Origin: DASTPP01 sp035762175
GTDB lineage: Bacteria > Myxococcota_A > Polyangia > Polyangiales > Polyangiaceae
Reading direction: 5' to 3'
NCBI GenBank assembly: GCA_035762175.1
Contig: DASTPP010000122.1
Location: forward strand, 1-44,192
DNA: 44,192 bases
Position 1 is the first letter of the stretch, and each line of letters begins with the position of its first letter. Shown here piece after piece: positions 12,759-20,388 of the stretch. The notes under the pieces were generated by a model. It was not told the DNA's origin. It worked only from the letters and a program-made list of their open reading frames with translations, and ran no database searches. Position numbers and translations under genes: made by a program.

Positions 12759-13872
12759 TCGACGACGCTGCCACGCCACCCCCCCCGGCGGAAGCTTTCT
12801 CCGCACCGCCCTCGTCGCCCTCGGCGCCTGCGCCCTCGCGGCCTGCGAGGCCCCGCGCGCGCCCGCGCGCCCGCCCCCGGCCCCGCGACCCCCGGCCGCC
12901 CCGGCCCCGCGACCCCCGGCCGCCCCGGCCCCCGAGCCCGCCCCGGCCCCCGAACCCGCCCCGGTCGCGCCCCCCGCGGCCGACGAGCCGGCCGACGCCG
13001 CGCCTCTGGGCGCCCAGGCGGCCGAGCCCGCGGCCGACGACGCCCGGCTCGCCTTCGAAGACCCCTACCTCGCCGGCGCCTACCCCTGGCCGAAGGCCGG
13101 GCGCGACAAGCGCGCGCTGCAGGCCGAGCTCGCCCGCTGGAACGTCGGCGGCCTCGGCCCCGGCAGGCCCTGGCACCCGCAGCCGCGCGTGATGATCTCC
13201 GAGCCCGTCGTCGTGCGCGGCCACGTCGACGTCGGCGCCGTGACGCGCTCGCTGCGCGCCGGGCGCTACGGCGCCGTGCGGGCTTGTTACGACCAGGCGC
13301 TGCAGGGCGAGCCCGAGCTCGAGGGGCGCACCGTGCTGAGGCTGACGGTGGGCCGCTCGGGCTCGATCACCAAGGCCGGCGTCGGCTCGGGCGGCGTGCC
13401 CGACAAGCGCAAGTTCGCCCGTTCGATGAACCACGCCGGCGTCCGCTCGTGCCTCGCCCGCGCCTTTCAGGGCGCCGAGGCCGCCCCGCCCAAGGGCGAA
13501 GGCGCCTCCGTCATGATCGCCGTCGACCTCTGGCCGGGCGACGTGCCCCTGCCCACCGGCTCGCCCGGCGCGCTCGGCGGCACGATCGACGAGGCCGCCC
13601 TGCGCGAGCAGATCGAGGCGCGGCGCGGCGCGCTCGTCGCCTGCTTTCGCGGCGCCGAACAGCGACTGCCCGGGGTCTGGGGGCGCCTGCTCATGCGCGT
13701 CGACGTGAGCGCCGAAGGCAAGGCGACCGCGAGCGCCGAGCACGAGTCGACCTTCCCCGATCGGGCGACCCCCACCTGCGTCGCCGACGTCTTGAAGCAG
13801 GGTAGCTGGCCCCAACCGAAGGGGGGCGGGGCCCGCGTGATGCTGCCCCTGCGCTGGGGCAACCCCTCTTGA
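12736..13872 (+). CDS. Lipoprotein with tandem AgmX/PglI-type C-terminal domains
   Basis: The 378-residue protein starts at GTG and has a hydrophobic segment and lipobox LAAC (Cys about residue 37), then a Pro/Ala-rich linker. Two related domains follow. The first (about 155-250) reads VTRSLRAGRYGAVRACYDQALQGEPELEGRTVLRLTVGRSGSITKAGV; the second (about 285-370) reads EQIEARRGALVACFRGAEQRLPGVWGRLLMRVDVSAEGKATA. This is the pattern of the AgmX/PglI C-terminal, TonB-like domain frequent in myxobacteria, with the conserved Cys of the (A/V)(R/V)xC motif in both copies. Its role is probably in the cell envelope. The start codon lies inside the divergent yhbY-like gene and no alternative start exists before the signal peptide. 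Confidence 0.72.
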   Translation: MSFEESGIRRRCHATPPGGSFLRTALVALGACALAACEAPRAPARPPPAPRPPAAPAPRPPAAPAPEPAPAPEPAPVAPPAADEPADAAPLGAQAAEPAADDARLAFEDPYLAGAYPWPKAGRDKRALQAELARWNVGGLGPGRPWHPQPRVMISEPVVVRGHVDVGAVTRSLRAGRYGAVRACYDQALQGEPELEGRTVLRLTVGRSGSITKAGVGSGGVPDKRKFARSMNHAGVRSCLARAFQGAEAAPPKGEGASVMIAVDLWPGDVPLPTGSPGALGGTIDEAALREQIEARRGALVACFRGAEQRLPGVWGRLLMRVDVSAEGKATASAEHESTFPDRATPTCVADVLKQGSWPQPKGGGARVMLPLRWGNPS

Positions 13873-13912
13873 ACAAAGAAAAGAAGCTCGACCCTTCGCC
13901 CGGGACCCGTGC

Positions 13913-13918
13913 TAAGGT
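13913..13918 (+). promoter_or_regulatory. -10 element TAAGGT
   Basis: GC-TAAGGT ends 11 nt before the ATG of the next lipoprotein gene. No Shine-Dalgarno sequence follows, and no -35 is visible. Confidence 0.5.
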
Positions 13919-13929
13919 ACGACATTGTC

Positions 13930-14691
13930 ATGCTTCGTAGGTTGCCGCTGCGCGTTACACTGACCGCGTCAAGCCTGGGGGCGATGATGGCCTGCTCCGT
14001 GTACGACACCTCGCTGCTAGGCGGCAAAGAGGCGGTCGAGACGGGGGGCGGCGCGGGGTTTGGGGGCCAGGGCGAGTCGGGCTCGGGCAACCAACTTCCG
14101 CCCTCCGAGGGGCCGCGCGGGGGCTCGGGCGGGGCCGGGCCGGCGACGGCGGGCTCCGGGGGGGCGGGCGGCGGGGGCGCGTCGGCGGGGGCGGGCGGCG
14201 CGGCCGGGGCGGCGGGCTCGGGGGGCGCCGGCGGGGGCGACCCGTTCGATCTGCACCCGATCTATTGCGAGCTCCTGCCGCCCAAGTACGCCTGCCTGAA
14301 CCCGGGCGATACGTTTTCGTCGTTCGGCCAAATTTACGTCTTCGGCCGGACGGATCAGAACACGCCGGGCGCGGGCATTGAGGCCGAATTCGGCTACGGG
14401 CCGACGGGCTCGGACCCGCGCGCGGCCGGCAACGCGTGGCTCTTCGGCGCGGCGGAGCGCGACGTGGGCTTCGACCTGTCGCTCAACAACGATCAGTACC
14501 AGTACGCCTTCCTCTCCAACGCCGGGAACACGACCGAGCGCAACTACAGCTATCTCTTTCGCTTTCGGGTCGACGGCGGCGAGTGGGTCTATTGCGACGG
14601 CGACGGCACCGGGGGCGTCGAGAAGCTCCCGTTCTCGCCCGGCGAGGCCGGCTATGTCGAAATCACGAACAAGACCTGCGCGCCCCCCTGA
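13930..14691 (+). CDS. Gly-linker lipoprotein, VYDTSLL type
   Basis: A 253-residue protein. The signal peptide (MLRRLPLRVTLTASSLGAMMAC) ends in a lipobox-like MMAC followed by SVYDTSLL, then about 60 residues of Gly/Ala/Ser linker. The C-terminal 150 residues (from DLHPIYCELLPPKYACLNPGDTF) form a compact, probably beta-rich, Cys-containing domain with YAFLSNAGNTTERNYSYLFRFRVDGGEWVYCDGDGTGG. I do not recognise this domain. The N-terminal motif is shared with the next gene, making the two paralogous in their export module but not in their effector domain. The start is fixed by the -10 element 11 nt upstream. Probably outer-membrane anchored. Confidence 0.75.
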   Translation: MLRRLPLRVTLTASSLGAMMACSVYDTSLLGGKEAVETGGGAGFGGQGESGSGNQLPPSEGPRGGSGGAGPATAGSGGAGGGGASAGAGGAAGAAGSGGAGGGDPFDLHPIYCELLPPKYACLNPGDTFSSFGQIYVFGRTDQNTPGAGIEAEFGYGPTGSDPRAAGNAWLFGAAERDVGFDLSLNNDQYQYAFLSNAGNTTERNYSYLFRFRVDGGEWVYCDGDGTGGVEKLPFSPGEAGYVEITNKTCAPP

Positions 14692-14839
14692 CGCGCGCCC
14701 CGGCGCCCCGCCGGGGCCGGGCCGTCTCGCCGGCCCGCCCCGCGCGGCGGCCCCGGGGGGCCTCGGGCCGGCCCGCGCCCGGCCGCGCGCGGAGCCGGGC
14801 GCGCCGACGCTTCATTCACACGGCGCCGCGCGCCTTTGC

Positions 14840-14845
14840 TACCCT
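14840..14845 (+). promoter_or_regulatory. -10 element TACCCT
   Basis: GC-TACCCT ends 18 nt before the ATG of the lamin-tail-domain lipoprotein, with no Shine-Dalgarno sequence between. Confidence 0.45.
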
Positions 14846-14863
14846 GGGGCCGAAGTCTCTACC

Positions 14864-15709
14864 ATGGCGCAACGACGACTCTGGGGCTTGGCGATTCCGG
14901 CGTTCGCCGCGGCGATGGTGGCGTGCAAGGTCTACGACAGCTCGCTCCTCGACGAGCCCGGGGGCCAGGCGGTCGGCGCCGGCGGCCGGGGCGACGCGGG
15001 CGGCTCCTCGTCGGGCGCGGGCGGCTCGGGCACGGGCGGCATCGGGGGCACCGGGGGCACGGGCGGCCGGGCCGGCTCGTCGTCGCAGGGCGGCGCGGGC
15101 AGCGACGGTCTCGGGGGCGGCGGCCCGGGCGGGGCGGGCGGCTCCGGGGCCGGCGGCGCGGGCGGGGCGGAGGGCGGCGCCATCGTGATCAACGAGGCCT
15201 TCATCGACGCCCCGGGCAACGAAGTCGGCTGCTTCGTCGAGCTGAAGGGCCCGCCCGGCGCCCAGCTCAACGGCTACCGGCTGCGGGGCGTGAACGGCAG
15301 GCAGACGACGCCGCAACCGTTCTACGCCGAGCTCCTCTTCGACGTGACCCACGTCATCGGCGAAAACGGCTACTTCGTCGTCGCCCAAGACAACCAGGTC
15401 ACCATCGCCGCGGGCGCCAACTCGACCCTTCACGTCGTGGGCGACCTGCAGAACGGCCCCGACAACGTGCTGCTCCTCGACCCCGACGGCAACACCGTCG
15501 ACGCGCTCGGCTATTCGGACCAGGGCGCCCCCTTCGTGGCGCCCGACGTCTTCGCGGGCGAGGTCGCGCCCGCCGCGCTGCCCCCGGTCGACGTCAACGC
15601 GCTCACCCTCGCGCGCCTGCCCGACGGCGCCGACACCGGCGACAATTCGGTCGACTTCGGCTTCGGCACCAAGACCCCGGGCGCCGCGAACGTCGCCGCG
15701 CCCCGCTAA
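14864..15709 (+). CDS. Gly-linker lipoprotein with lamin-tail-like domain
   Basis: A 281-residue protein. The signal peptide ends AMVAC (lipobox) followed by KVYDSSLL, the motif shared with the upstream paralogue, then a long Gly/Ser linker to about residue 105. The C-terminal domain begins IVINEAFIDAPGNEVGCFVELKGPPGAQLNGYRLRGVNG and continues FVVAQDNQ, DNVLLLDPDGNTVDALGYSD, the pattern of lamin-tail (LTD) domains, an Ig-like fold found in secreted bacterial proteins. LTDs are thought to mediate attachment and are not catalytic. Probably surface exposed. The last codons and stop are duplicated downstream. Confidence 0.82.
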   Translation: MAQRRLWGLAIPAFAAAMVACKVYDSSLLDEPGGQAVGAGGRGDAGGSSSGAGGSGTGGIGGTGGTGGRAGSSSQGGAGSDGLGGGGPGGAGGSGAGGAGGAEGGAIVINEAFIDAPGNEVGCFVELKGPPGAQLNGYRLRGVNGRQTTPQPFYAELLFDVTHVIGENGYFVVAQDNQVTIAAGANSTLHVVGDLQNGPDNVLLLDPDGNTVDALGYSDQGAPFVAPDVFAGEVAPAALPPVDVNALTLARLPDGADTGDNSVDFGFGTKTPGAANVAAPR

Positions 15710-15748
15710 GCCCCCGGGCGCCGCGAACGTCGCCGCGCCCCGCCTAAG
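15675..15748 (+). repeat. Stop-codon echo of the LTD lipoprotein gene
   Basis: The 36 bp ending in the stop context (15675-15710) recur at once as 15712-15748, identical except for one inserted C. The TAA is retained in the copy but in another phase. Confidence 0.8.
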
Positions 15749-15771
15749 GGCGGCCCCGGGCGCCGCCCCCG

Positions 15772-17226
15772 TCAGAGCGGGCTCGCGACGATCTCGACCG
15801 CGTACAGCTCGGGGCTCGCGCCGGGCGCCGTCGACTCGAGCGACGCCTCGTACTGAAAGTAGCGCCCCGGCGGCAGGCCCCGCAGCTCGGTCGGCGAGGT
15901 CGGCGCGCGGCCCTCGGCCGCGTCGACGTAGGCGCTCGCGGGCCCCGCCGGGCCGACGAACTCGGCGTCCGAGCAGTCGGGCCGCGCGCAGACGCGCACG
16001 CGCAGCCCGAGCCCGAGCGCGCCCCGGCGGTAGAGCGCCCCGAGCTCGTCGTCGCCGAGCGCGCGCCGGAAGACGGCGACCTCGTCGAAGGCCCCCGCGG
16101 CCGGGAACGTCCCCCGGCTGAAGCCGCCCACCGCGAACTCGACCCCCGGCTCGAAGTCGAGCGGCGCGCTGAACGTGAAGACCCGATCGCCCGCCCCGAG
16201 GTCGGGGGCGCCGTCGACGAAGAGGCGTAGCGCGCCCGGAAAGTGGCCCCGCTTGACGACGGCCACGTGGTGCCAGGCGCCGTCGTTGATGACCGTGCGC
16301 CCGCAGTAGTTGACGCACGCGTCGCCCTCGGAGCTCGTGCAGAAGGTGCCGCCCGCCCGCCCGGTGCCGTCGGCGCCGGGGCAGCCGGCGGAGCTCGTGC
16401 ACCCGAGCCAGAGGTGCGTGCGCGGAAAGCCCTCGTCTTCGGCGCCGAGATGCACGCGGTTGCCCGAGGGCGCGCTCTCGGACGGGCAGGGCTGCGTCGT
16501 CTTGACCCAGAGCGCCCAGGTGAAGTCGGACGTGCCGAAGTTCAGCCCGCTCGCGGCGTCGATGCGCGCGAAGACGTAGCCGCCGAGCTCGTCGTCGAGC
16601 GAGAGCCCGAAGGGCCCCGGCGCCGCCGCCCCCGCCCCCGCGACGACCACCTCGTGGCCCTCGCCCGAGGCGTCGACCGGCGCGAGCTTGGTCGCCCCGC
16701 CCGACGTCTCGTCGAAGTGCAAGAGCAGCACGTTGGCCGCCATCGACGCCCGGCCCTGGCGGTAAGGCGCGTCCTCGCCGCCCGACCCCGGCAGCGGCTT
16801 GCGGTAGGGGGCGCCGGGCTCCCACGCGATGGACGACCAGGCCGCCGGCCCGCCCGCGTCGAACACGCGCGAGACGAAGCGGCCCGCGCCGCGCCCCGCC
16901 CCGAGCGCGACGTGATCGCCGTCCCACGCGGACCCGTCGAAGGTGCCCGCGCCGAAGCCGCCCTCGAGCCCCCGGTCCGAGAACGCGAGGCCCCCGCCCG
17001 CGCCCGCCGCCGTGCCCCCCGACCCGCCCCCGCCCGAGGGCGCGCCGCCGCCCGCGCCCGCCGCGCCGCCTGCGCCCGCGCCTGCGCCCGCGCCCGCCGC
17101 CCCGGCCGTGCCGGCCGCGCCGGGCCCCGAGAGCCCGTCGAGATCGCCCGAGAACGAGCACGCGTGGGCCAAACCGAAACAAAGCGCGGCGGCGCTCGCC
17201 ACCTGCCAGGGCCGCTCTCGACGCAT
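15772..17226 (-). CDS. Secreted lipoprotein with LamG/concanavalin-like domain
   Basis: The 484-residue protein begins MRRERPWQVASAAALCFGLAHAC, a signal peptide with lipobox-like LAHAC, then a Gly/Ala linker to about residue 90. The centre (about 155-390) is a laminin-G/concanavalin-A-like jelly roll: LLLHFDETSGGATKLAPVDASGEGHEV, FTWALWVKTTQPC, DGAWHHVAVVKRG, ALRLFVDGAP and GAFDEVAVFRRALGDDELGALYRRG are the classic LamG_3 signatures. It probably binds carbohydrate or other surface ligands. The C-terminal 100 residues hold a short beta domain ending in PPGRYFQYEASLES. The start is set by a TATAGT only 7 nt upstream. Convergent with the LTD gene. Confidence 0.85.
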   Translation of the reverse strand: MRRERPWQVASAAALCFGLAHACSFSGDLDGLSGPGAAGTAGAAGAGAGAGAGGAAGAGGGAPSGGGGSGGTAAGAGGGLAFSDRGLEGGFGAGTFDGSAWDGDHVALGAGRGAGRFVSRVFDAGGPAAWSSIAWEPGAPYRKPLPGSGGEDAPYRQGRASMAANVLLLHFDETSGGATKLAPVDASGEGHEVVVAGAGAAAPGPFGLSLDDELGGYVFARIDAASGLNFGTSDFTWALWVKTTQPCPSESAPSGNRVHLGAEDEGFPRTHLWLGCTSSAGCPGADGTGRAGGTFCTSSEGDACVNYCGRTVINDGAWHHVAVVKRGHFPGALRLFVDGAPDLGAGDRVFTFSAPLDFEPGVEFAVGGFSRGTFPAAGAFDEVAVFRRALGDDELGALYRRGALGLGLRVRVCARPDCSDAEFVGPAGPASAYVDAAEGRAPTSPTELRGLPPGRYFQYEASLESTAPGASPELYAVEIVASPL

Positions 17227-17233
17227 GGCCCCG

Positions 17234-17239
17234 ACTATA
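17234..17239 (-). promoter_or_regulatory. -10 element TATAGT, predicted leaderless start
   Basis: On the minus strand TATAGT ends 7 nt before the ATG of the LamG lipoprotein, the normal distance from a -10 box to a transcription start. The transcript would begin at or next to the start codon. Confidence 0.55.
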
Positions 17240-17268
17240 TCGGTCTTGCCCCCCGGGGGCACGCGCGC

Positions 17269-17318
17269 CGCCCGCCGCCCGCGTCACGAGGACCGCCCGC
17301 CGCCCGCGTCACGAGGAC
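17269..17318 (-). repeat. 25-bp perfect duplication over the TetR stop codon
   Basis: The segment 17294-17318, containing the TetR-gene stop codon, is repeated exactly as 17269-17293. The unit is not a multiple of three. No decay of the copy is seen, so it is recent or constrained. Confidence 0.85.
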
Positions 17319-18034
17319 CGCCGCGCCCGCACCCCGTCGAGCACCAGCGCGATGAGCCGCCCGGGCACCTCGGCCGGCGGGCCCAGATCGTCGCCCGCGA
17401 GCCCCCGCGCCACCAAGAGCTCGACCGCGCCCACCACCGCCACCGCGCTCAGCCGCGCGCCCACGGGGCGCACCAGGCCGTGGCGCGCGGCGACCTCCGA
17501 GAGGCGCGTCGCGCCGTCGAGCACCTCGTCGGCCAGGCGCGCGATCGGCGCGCGCGCGCCGCCGGCCGGGCCCCGCGCCTCCTGCAGGTAGAGCCGCACG
17601 ACGTCGGGGCTCTCGAGCACGACCCGCGTCAGCTCGCTCGCCAGCGCCTGGTACGCCGCCGAGAGCGACTCGCCCGGCCCCGCCTCGCCCAGCGCCCGCT
17701 CGCAGCGCGCGAACGCCTCGCGCACCTCGGCGACGAGCGGCGCGAAGAGCGCCTCGATGAGATCGGCCTTGTCGCCAAAGTAGCGGTAAAAGCTGCCCTT
17801 GGCGACCTGCGCCTCTTCGACGATCTGCTCGACCGTCACCGCCTCGACCCCGTGGCGCAGAAAGAGCCGCAGCCCCGCCGCCGCCAGCGCCGCCGTCTGC
17901 CGCCGCCGGTTCTCGTCGCGCTTGCCGCCCGCCGGGCCCGGGCGCTGACGCGGCAAGAGCCCGGGGCGAGGGTCGATCGCGACCCCGTCGGCGGCGGTCG
18001 GGGGCAGAGGGCGCGTGCGCACGAGCCGGAGCAT
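17309..18034 (-). CDS. TetR-family transcriptional regulator
   Basis: The 241-residue protein has an N-terminal Pro/Arg-rich extension of about 40 residues, then the TetR DNA-binding domain (about 43-90: RRRQTAALAAAGLRLFLRHGVEAVTVEQIVEEAQVAKGSFYRYFGDKADLIEALF) with the typical GSFYRYFGDK recognition helix, and an alpha-helical ligand/dimer domain. The ligand is unknown. It is divergent from the fatty-acid-hydroxylase-superfamily gene, with two palindromes between them, so control of that gene and of itself is likely. The start is uncertain because the extension is unusual; no clear Shine-Dalgarno sequence is seen. Confidence 0.88.
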   Translation of the reverse strand: MLRLVRTRPLPPTAADGVAIDPRPGLLPRQRPGPAGGKRDENRRRQTAALAAAGLRLFLRHGVEAVTVEQIVEEAQVAKGSFYRYFGDKADLIEALFAPLVAEVREAFARCERALGEAGPGESLSAAYQALASELTRVVLESPDVVRLYLQEARGPAGGARAPIARLADEVLDGATRLSEVAARHGLVRPVGARLSAVAVVGAVELLVARGLAGDDLGPPAEVPGRLIALVLDGVRARRSS

Positions 18035-18087
18035 GCCTCAGTCCCGCGCCCTCATCGGGCCGAACTCGACCCCACCGAACGAGCCAT

Positions 18088-18124
18088 TTTTGGCGCGAGA
18101 GGCCAAAATCGTGACCGCGCGGTC
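18088..18124. promoter_or_regulatory. Candidate TetR operators
   Basis: Two symmetric elements lie in the shared control region: TTTTGGC-7 nt-GCCAAAA (18088-18108) and the perfect palindrome GACCGCGCGGTC (18113-18124). A TTGACC at 18136-18141 follows, a possible -35 for the rightward gene, with AAACTA 17 nt further as a weak -10. Binding of the adjacent TetR protein is inferred. Confidence 0.5.
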
Positions 18125-18231
18125 GCTTTTCATGCTTGACCGCACCCCCGAACGGGAGAAACTATGACTCATCGGTCGCGCTTTCAGGCACGCCAGCGCA
18201 GGGCAGACCGAAGAACGGGTGCCAAGAAAAG

Positions 18232-18768
18232 ATGCTTGGGTTCCTCGTAGGGCTCGTGGCGTCCAACGCCGGCGAGTGGGTGATTCACAAGTACGTGTTG
18301 CACGGGCTCGGCCGGCGAAAGCAGAGCTACTGGGCCTTTCACTGGCACGAGCACCACCGCACCGCGCGGCGCTCGGGCGGCGTCGACCCGATGTACCGAG
18401 AGCCCTTCCGGCGCGCGCGGGCCAAGCGGCGCGAGGTGCTGGGCCTCTTGTCGAACGCCGCGCTCGTCACGCCGCTCTGGCGCGTCGCCCCCGGCTTCGT
18501 CGGCGCGGTGTGGCTGAGCGCGGGCGCTTATTACTACGTTCACCGCCGCGCCCACCTCGACCCGGCCTGGGCGCGGCGCTGGGTGCCCTGGCATTACGAC
18601 CATCACATGGGCCCGCGCCAGCACGCCAACTGGTGCGTCACCCTCCCCTTGTGGGATTGGGTGATGGGCACGCGCGAGCCCTGGGCGGGCACCGAGGCCG
18701 AGCGGCAAGCGCAGGCGCGCCCGGCCCGAAAGGGCGCCGACGAGGGGGCCGCGCCGGCGAAGGCCTGA
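18232..18768 (+). CDS. Fatty-acid hydroxylase superfamily membrane enzyme
   Basis: The 178-residue protein shows the histidine clusters of the non-haem di-iron fatty-acid/sterol/carotenoid hydroxylase superfamily: HKYVLH (residues 19-24), HWHEHH (about 37-42), HRRAH and HYDHH. Hydrophobic segments at the N-terminus and around residues 70-105 fit a membrane enzyme. Substrates in the family include fatty acyl chains, sterols and carotenoids, and none can be chosen here. The start MLGFLVG is taken because upstream in-frame sequence is hydrophilic and non-conserved; the preceding AAGAAAAG is a weak ribosome site. The divergent TetR gene is the likely regulator. Confidence 0.85.
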   Translation: MLGFLVGLVASNAGEWVIHKYVLHGLGRRKQSYWAFHWHEHHRTARRSGGVDPMYREPFRRARAKRREVLGLLSNAALVTPLWRVAPGFVGAVWLSAGAYYYVHRRAHLDPAWARRWVPWHYDHHMGPRQHANWCVTLPLWDWVMGTREPWAGTEAERQAQARPARKGADEGAAPAKA

Positions 18769-18796
18769 GCAGCGCCGGGCGCGGGCACGCGGGGGC

Positions 18797-18904
18797 GCGC
18801 GAGCCCCGTCGCGCGGCGTACGAGCCCCGTCGGGCGGGGCGCGCGGGCTCCGTCGCGCGGGGCGCGCGGGGGCGCGCGGGGGCGCGCGGGCTCAGTCGCG
18901 CGGC
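18797..18904 (-). repeat. Degenerate stop-codon echoes of the cytochrome gene
   Basis: The 21 bp over the stop codon (18884-18904) recur at 18841-18861 with two changes, one turning TGA into GGA on the minus strand. More diverged copies lie at 18818-18838 and 18797-18817. All are in the 3' flank between convergent genes. Confidence 0.65.
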
Positions 18905-19308
18905 GCTCGCGTGCGCTGGCCCCGGGCGCCGAGCTCGACGGCGACGAACGCATCGACGCGCCGGCGCTCGTCTTCGGGCGTGCCGAACGCGGGCCGCCGG
19001 ATGCGCTCGGGGAGCTGCCGGATCTGGCGCGCGGCCATGCGCTCGGCCCAGCCCGGGCGGTCGAGATCGAAGGCGCCGAGGGCGGCCTGGTTCGCGGCCT
19101 TGCTCGTCGACTCGTGGCAGCCATCGCAGCGCTTCGCCAGAATCACCCTCGCCTCGTCGCGCAGCCGCGCCCGCTCGGCCGCCGCGTCGCCCTGGCCGAG
19201 GGCGGCGCCCGCGACGAGCCAGGTGCTGAGCGCGGCGAGCGCCCCGACGCCGAGGGCCAGCCGGGCGGGCCCCCGGGCGGCGGGCGCGCGCAGTTCGTTC
19301 GACTTCAT
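18892..19308 (-). CDS. Small monohaem cytochrome c-like protein
   Basis: The 138-residue protein has an N-terminal hydrophobic signal or anchor (LALGVGALAALSTWLVAGAALGQ) and one haem-binding motif C61-x2-C64-H65 within KRCDGCHESTSKA. The downstream region is Arg-rich, without an obvious distal Met ligand in a standard class-I context, though a Met in WAERMAARQIRQLPERI could serve. It is likely periplasmic or membrane-tethered and involved in electron transfer; planctomycete-style PSCyt and myxobacterial cytochromes look similar. A strong ribosome site GGAGGTGA precedes the ATG. It forms a same-strand pair with the SDR gene upstream, about 170 bp away. Confidence 0.75.
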   Translation of the reverse strand: MKSNELRAPAARGPARLALGVGALAALSTWLVAGAALGQGDAAAERARLRDEARVILAKRCDGCHESTSKAANQAALGAFDLDRPGWAERMAARQIRQLPERIRRPAFGTPEDERRRVDAFVAVELGARGQRTRAPRD

Positions 19309-19436
19309 GCCGTGTCACCTCCCACGATCGAGGCTAGCGAAGGCCCTGCGGCCGGCCAGCTCGGCCCGGCGGGCGGGCGGAGGCGTCGTCGAGAGGCGGG
19401 CGGGCGCCGGCGAGCGGCGGGGGCCCGGCCCGCGCT

Positions 19437-19499
19437 TCGCCACGCGACGGGCTCGCGACCCGGCGAGAAGGCGGTCACCAGGCGACGGGCTTGCGGCCC
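19437..19499 (-). repeat. Stop-codon echo of the SDR gene
   Basis: The last codons plus stop (19475-19499) recur 38 bp downstream on the minus strand (19437-19461), 21 of 25 identical. The coding copy reads GRKPVAW-stop and the echo GREPVAWR; TGA became CGA and two of four changes are synonymous. Confidence 0.75.
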
Positions 19500-20254
19500 T
19501 GGAAGAAGCCGCCGCTCGGCCCGTCGTCGGGCAGCGTCGCGAGCCAGACGGGCGTGTCGGCGCCCTGCTCGACGGGCACGGCGCCGCCGTTGCCGCCGAG
19601 CGCGGCGCGCAGCCAGGGCGGCACGCCGCCGTCGGTGTCGACCCAGCCCGGGCAGGCCGAGTTCACCTTGACCCGCGTGCCGCGCAGCTCTTTCGCGAGC
19701 AGCGCGGTGAAGGCGTTGAGCGCGGCCTTCGACGCCTGGTACGCCGGCGCGACCATCGAGGCGAGGGGCGAGTCGGGCCGGCCGATCTCGTCGATCGAGC
19801 CGATCTTGCTCGAGACGTTGACGATGCGGCCCCGGGGGCTCTCGCGCAAGAGCGGCAAGAGCGCCTGCGCGAGCGCGAGCGGGCCGAACACGTTGGTCTC
19901 GAAGGTGCGCCGCAGGGTGTCGGCGTCGACGGCGCTCGGCTGGGTCGTCTCGGCCGTCCAGTCGAAGGCGGCGCCGGCGTTGTTGACCAGGACGTCGAGG
20001 CGGCCGAAGCGCTCGCGCACGAAGCGCGCGGCCGCCTCGATGCTCGCGCCGTCGGTGACGTCGAGCCGGGTCGCGACCGCGTCGAGGCCCTCGCCGCGCA
20101 GCGCCGCGGCGGCCGCCTCGCCGCGGGCGGCGTCGCGCGCGGCGACGACGACGGTCATCTCGAGGCGGCCGAGCTGGCGCGCGATCTCGAGGCCGATGCC
20201 ACGGTTCGAGCCGGTGACGAGGGCGACGGGGCGGGGGGTGCGGGGGGCGCTCAT
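19475..20254 (-). CDS. Short-chain dehydrogenase/reductase
   Basis: The 259-residue classical SDR uses NAD(P)H for carbonyl or alcohol redox chemistry. The dinucleotide motif is TGSNRGIG (residues 14-21), NNAG follows at about residue 90, and the catalytic residues are Ser (IVNVSSKIGS), Tyr and Lys (YQASKAAL). An Arg following the Rossmann beta-2 strand region (AARD) suggests NADP preference. Plant carbonyl-reductase/menthone-like SDRs have the same insertion before the YxxxK motif. A strong ribosome site AAGGAGAT precedes the ATG. It is divergent from a LysR regulator, which is the likely controller. The substrate is unknown. Confidence 0.92.
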   Translation of the reverse strand: MSAPRTPRPVALVTGSNRGIGLEIARQLGRLEMTVVVAARDAARGEAAAAALRGEGLDAVATRLDVTDGASIEAAARFVRERFGRLDVLVNNAGAAFDWTAETTQPSAVDADTLRRTFETNVFGPLALAQALLPLLRESPRGRIVNVSSKIGSIDEIGRPDSPLASMVAPAYQASKAALNAFTALLAKELRGTRVKVNSACPGWVDTDGGVPPWLRAALGGNGGAVPVEQGADTPVWLATLPDDGPSGGFFQGRKPVAW

Positions 20255-20388
20255 GGTCGATCTCCTTCTCTCTTGGGGGCCGCGCCGGCCGATGCCGGCC
20301 GGCGACGACGAGAGGTTTATTCATGCCCCCCCGCCATGAGTAGAGGCCGCGATGGCATTCAGCCGACCAAATTTGCAAGAATGGCGGC

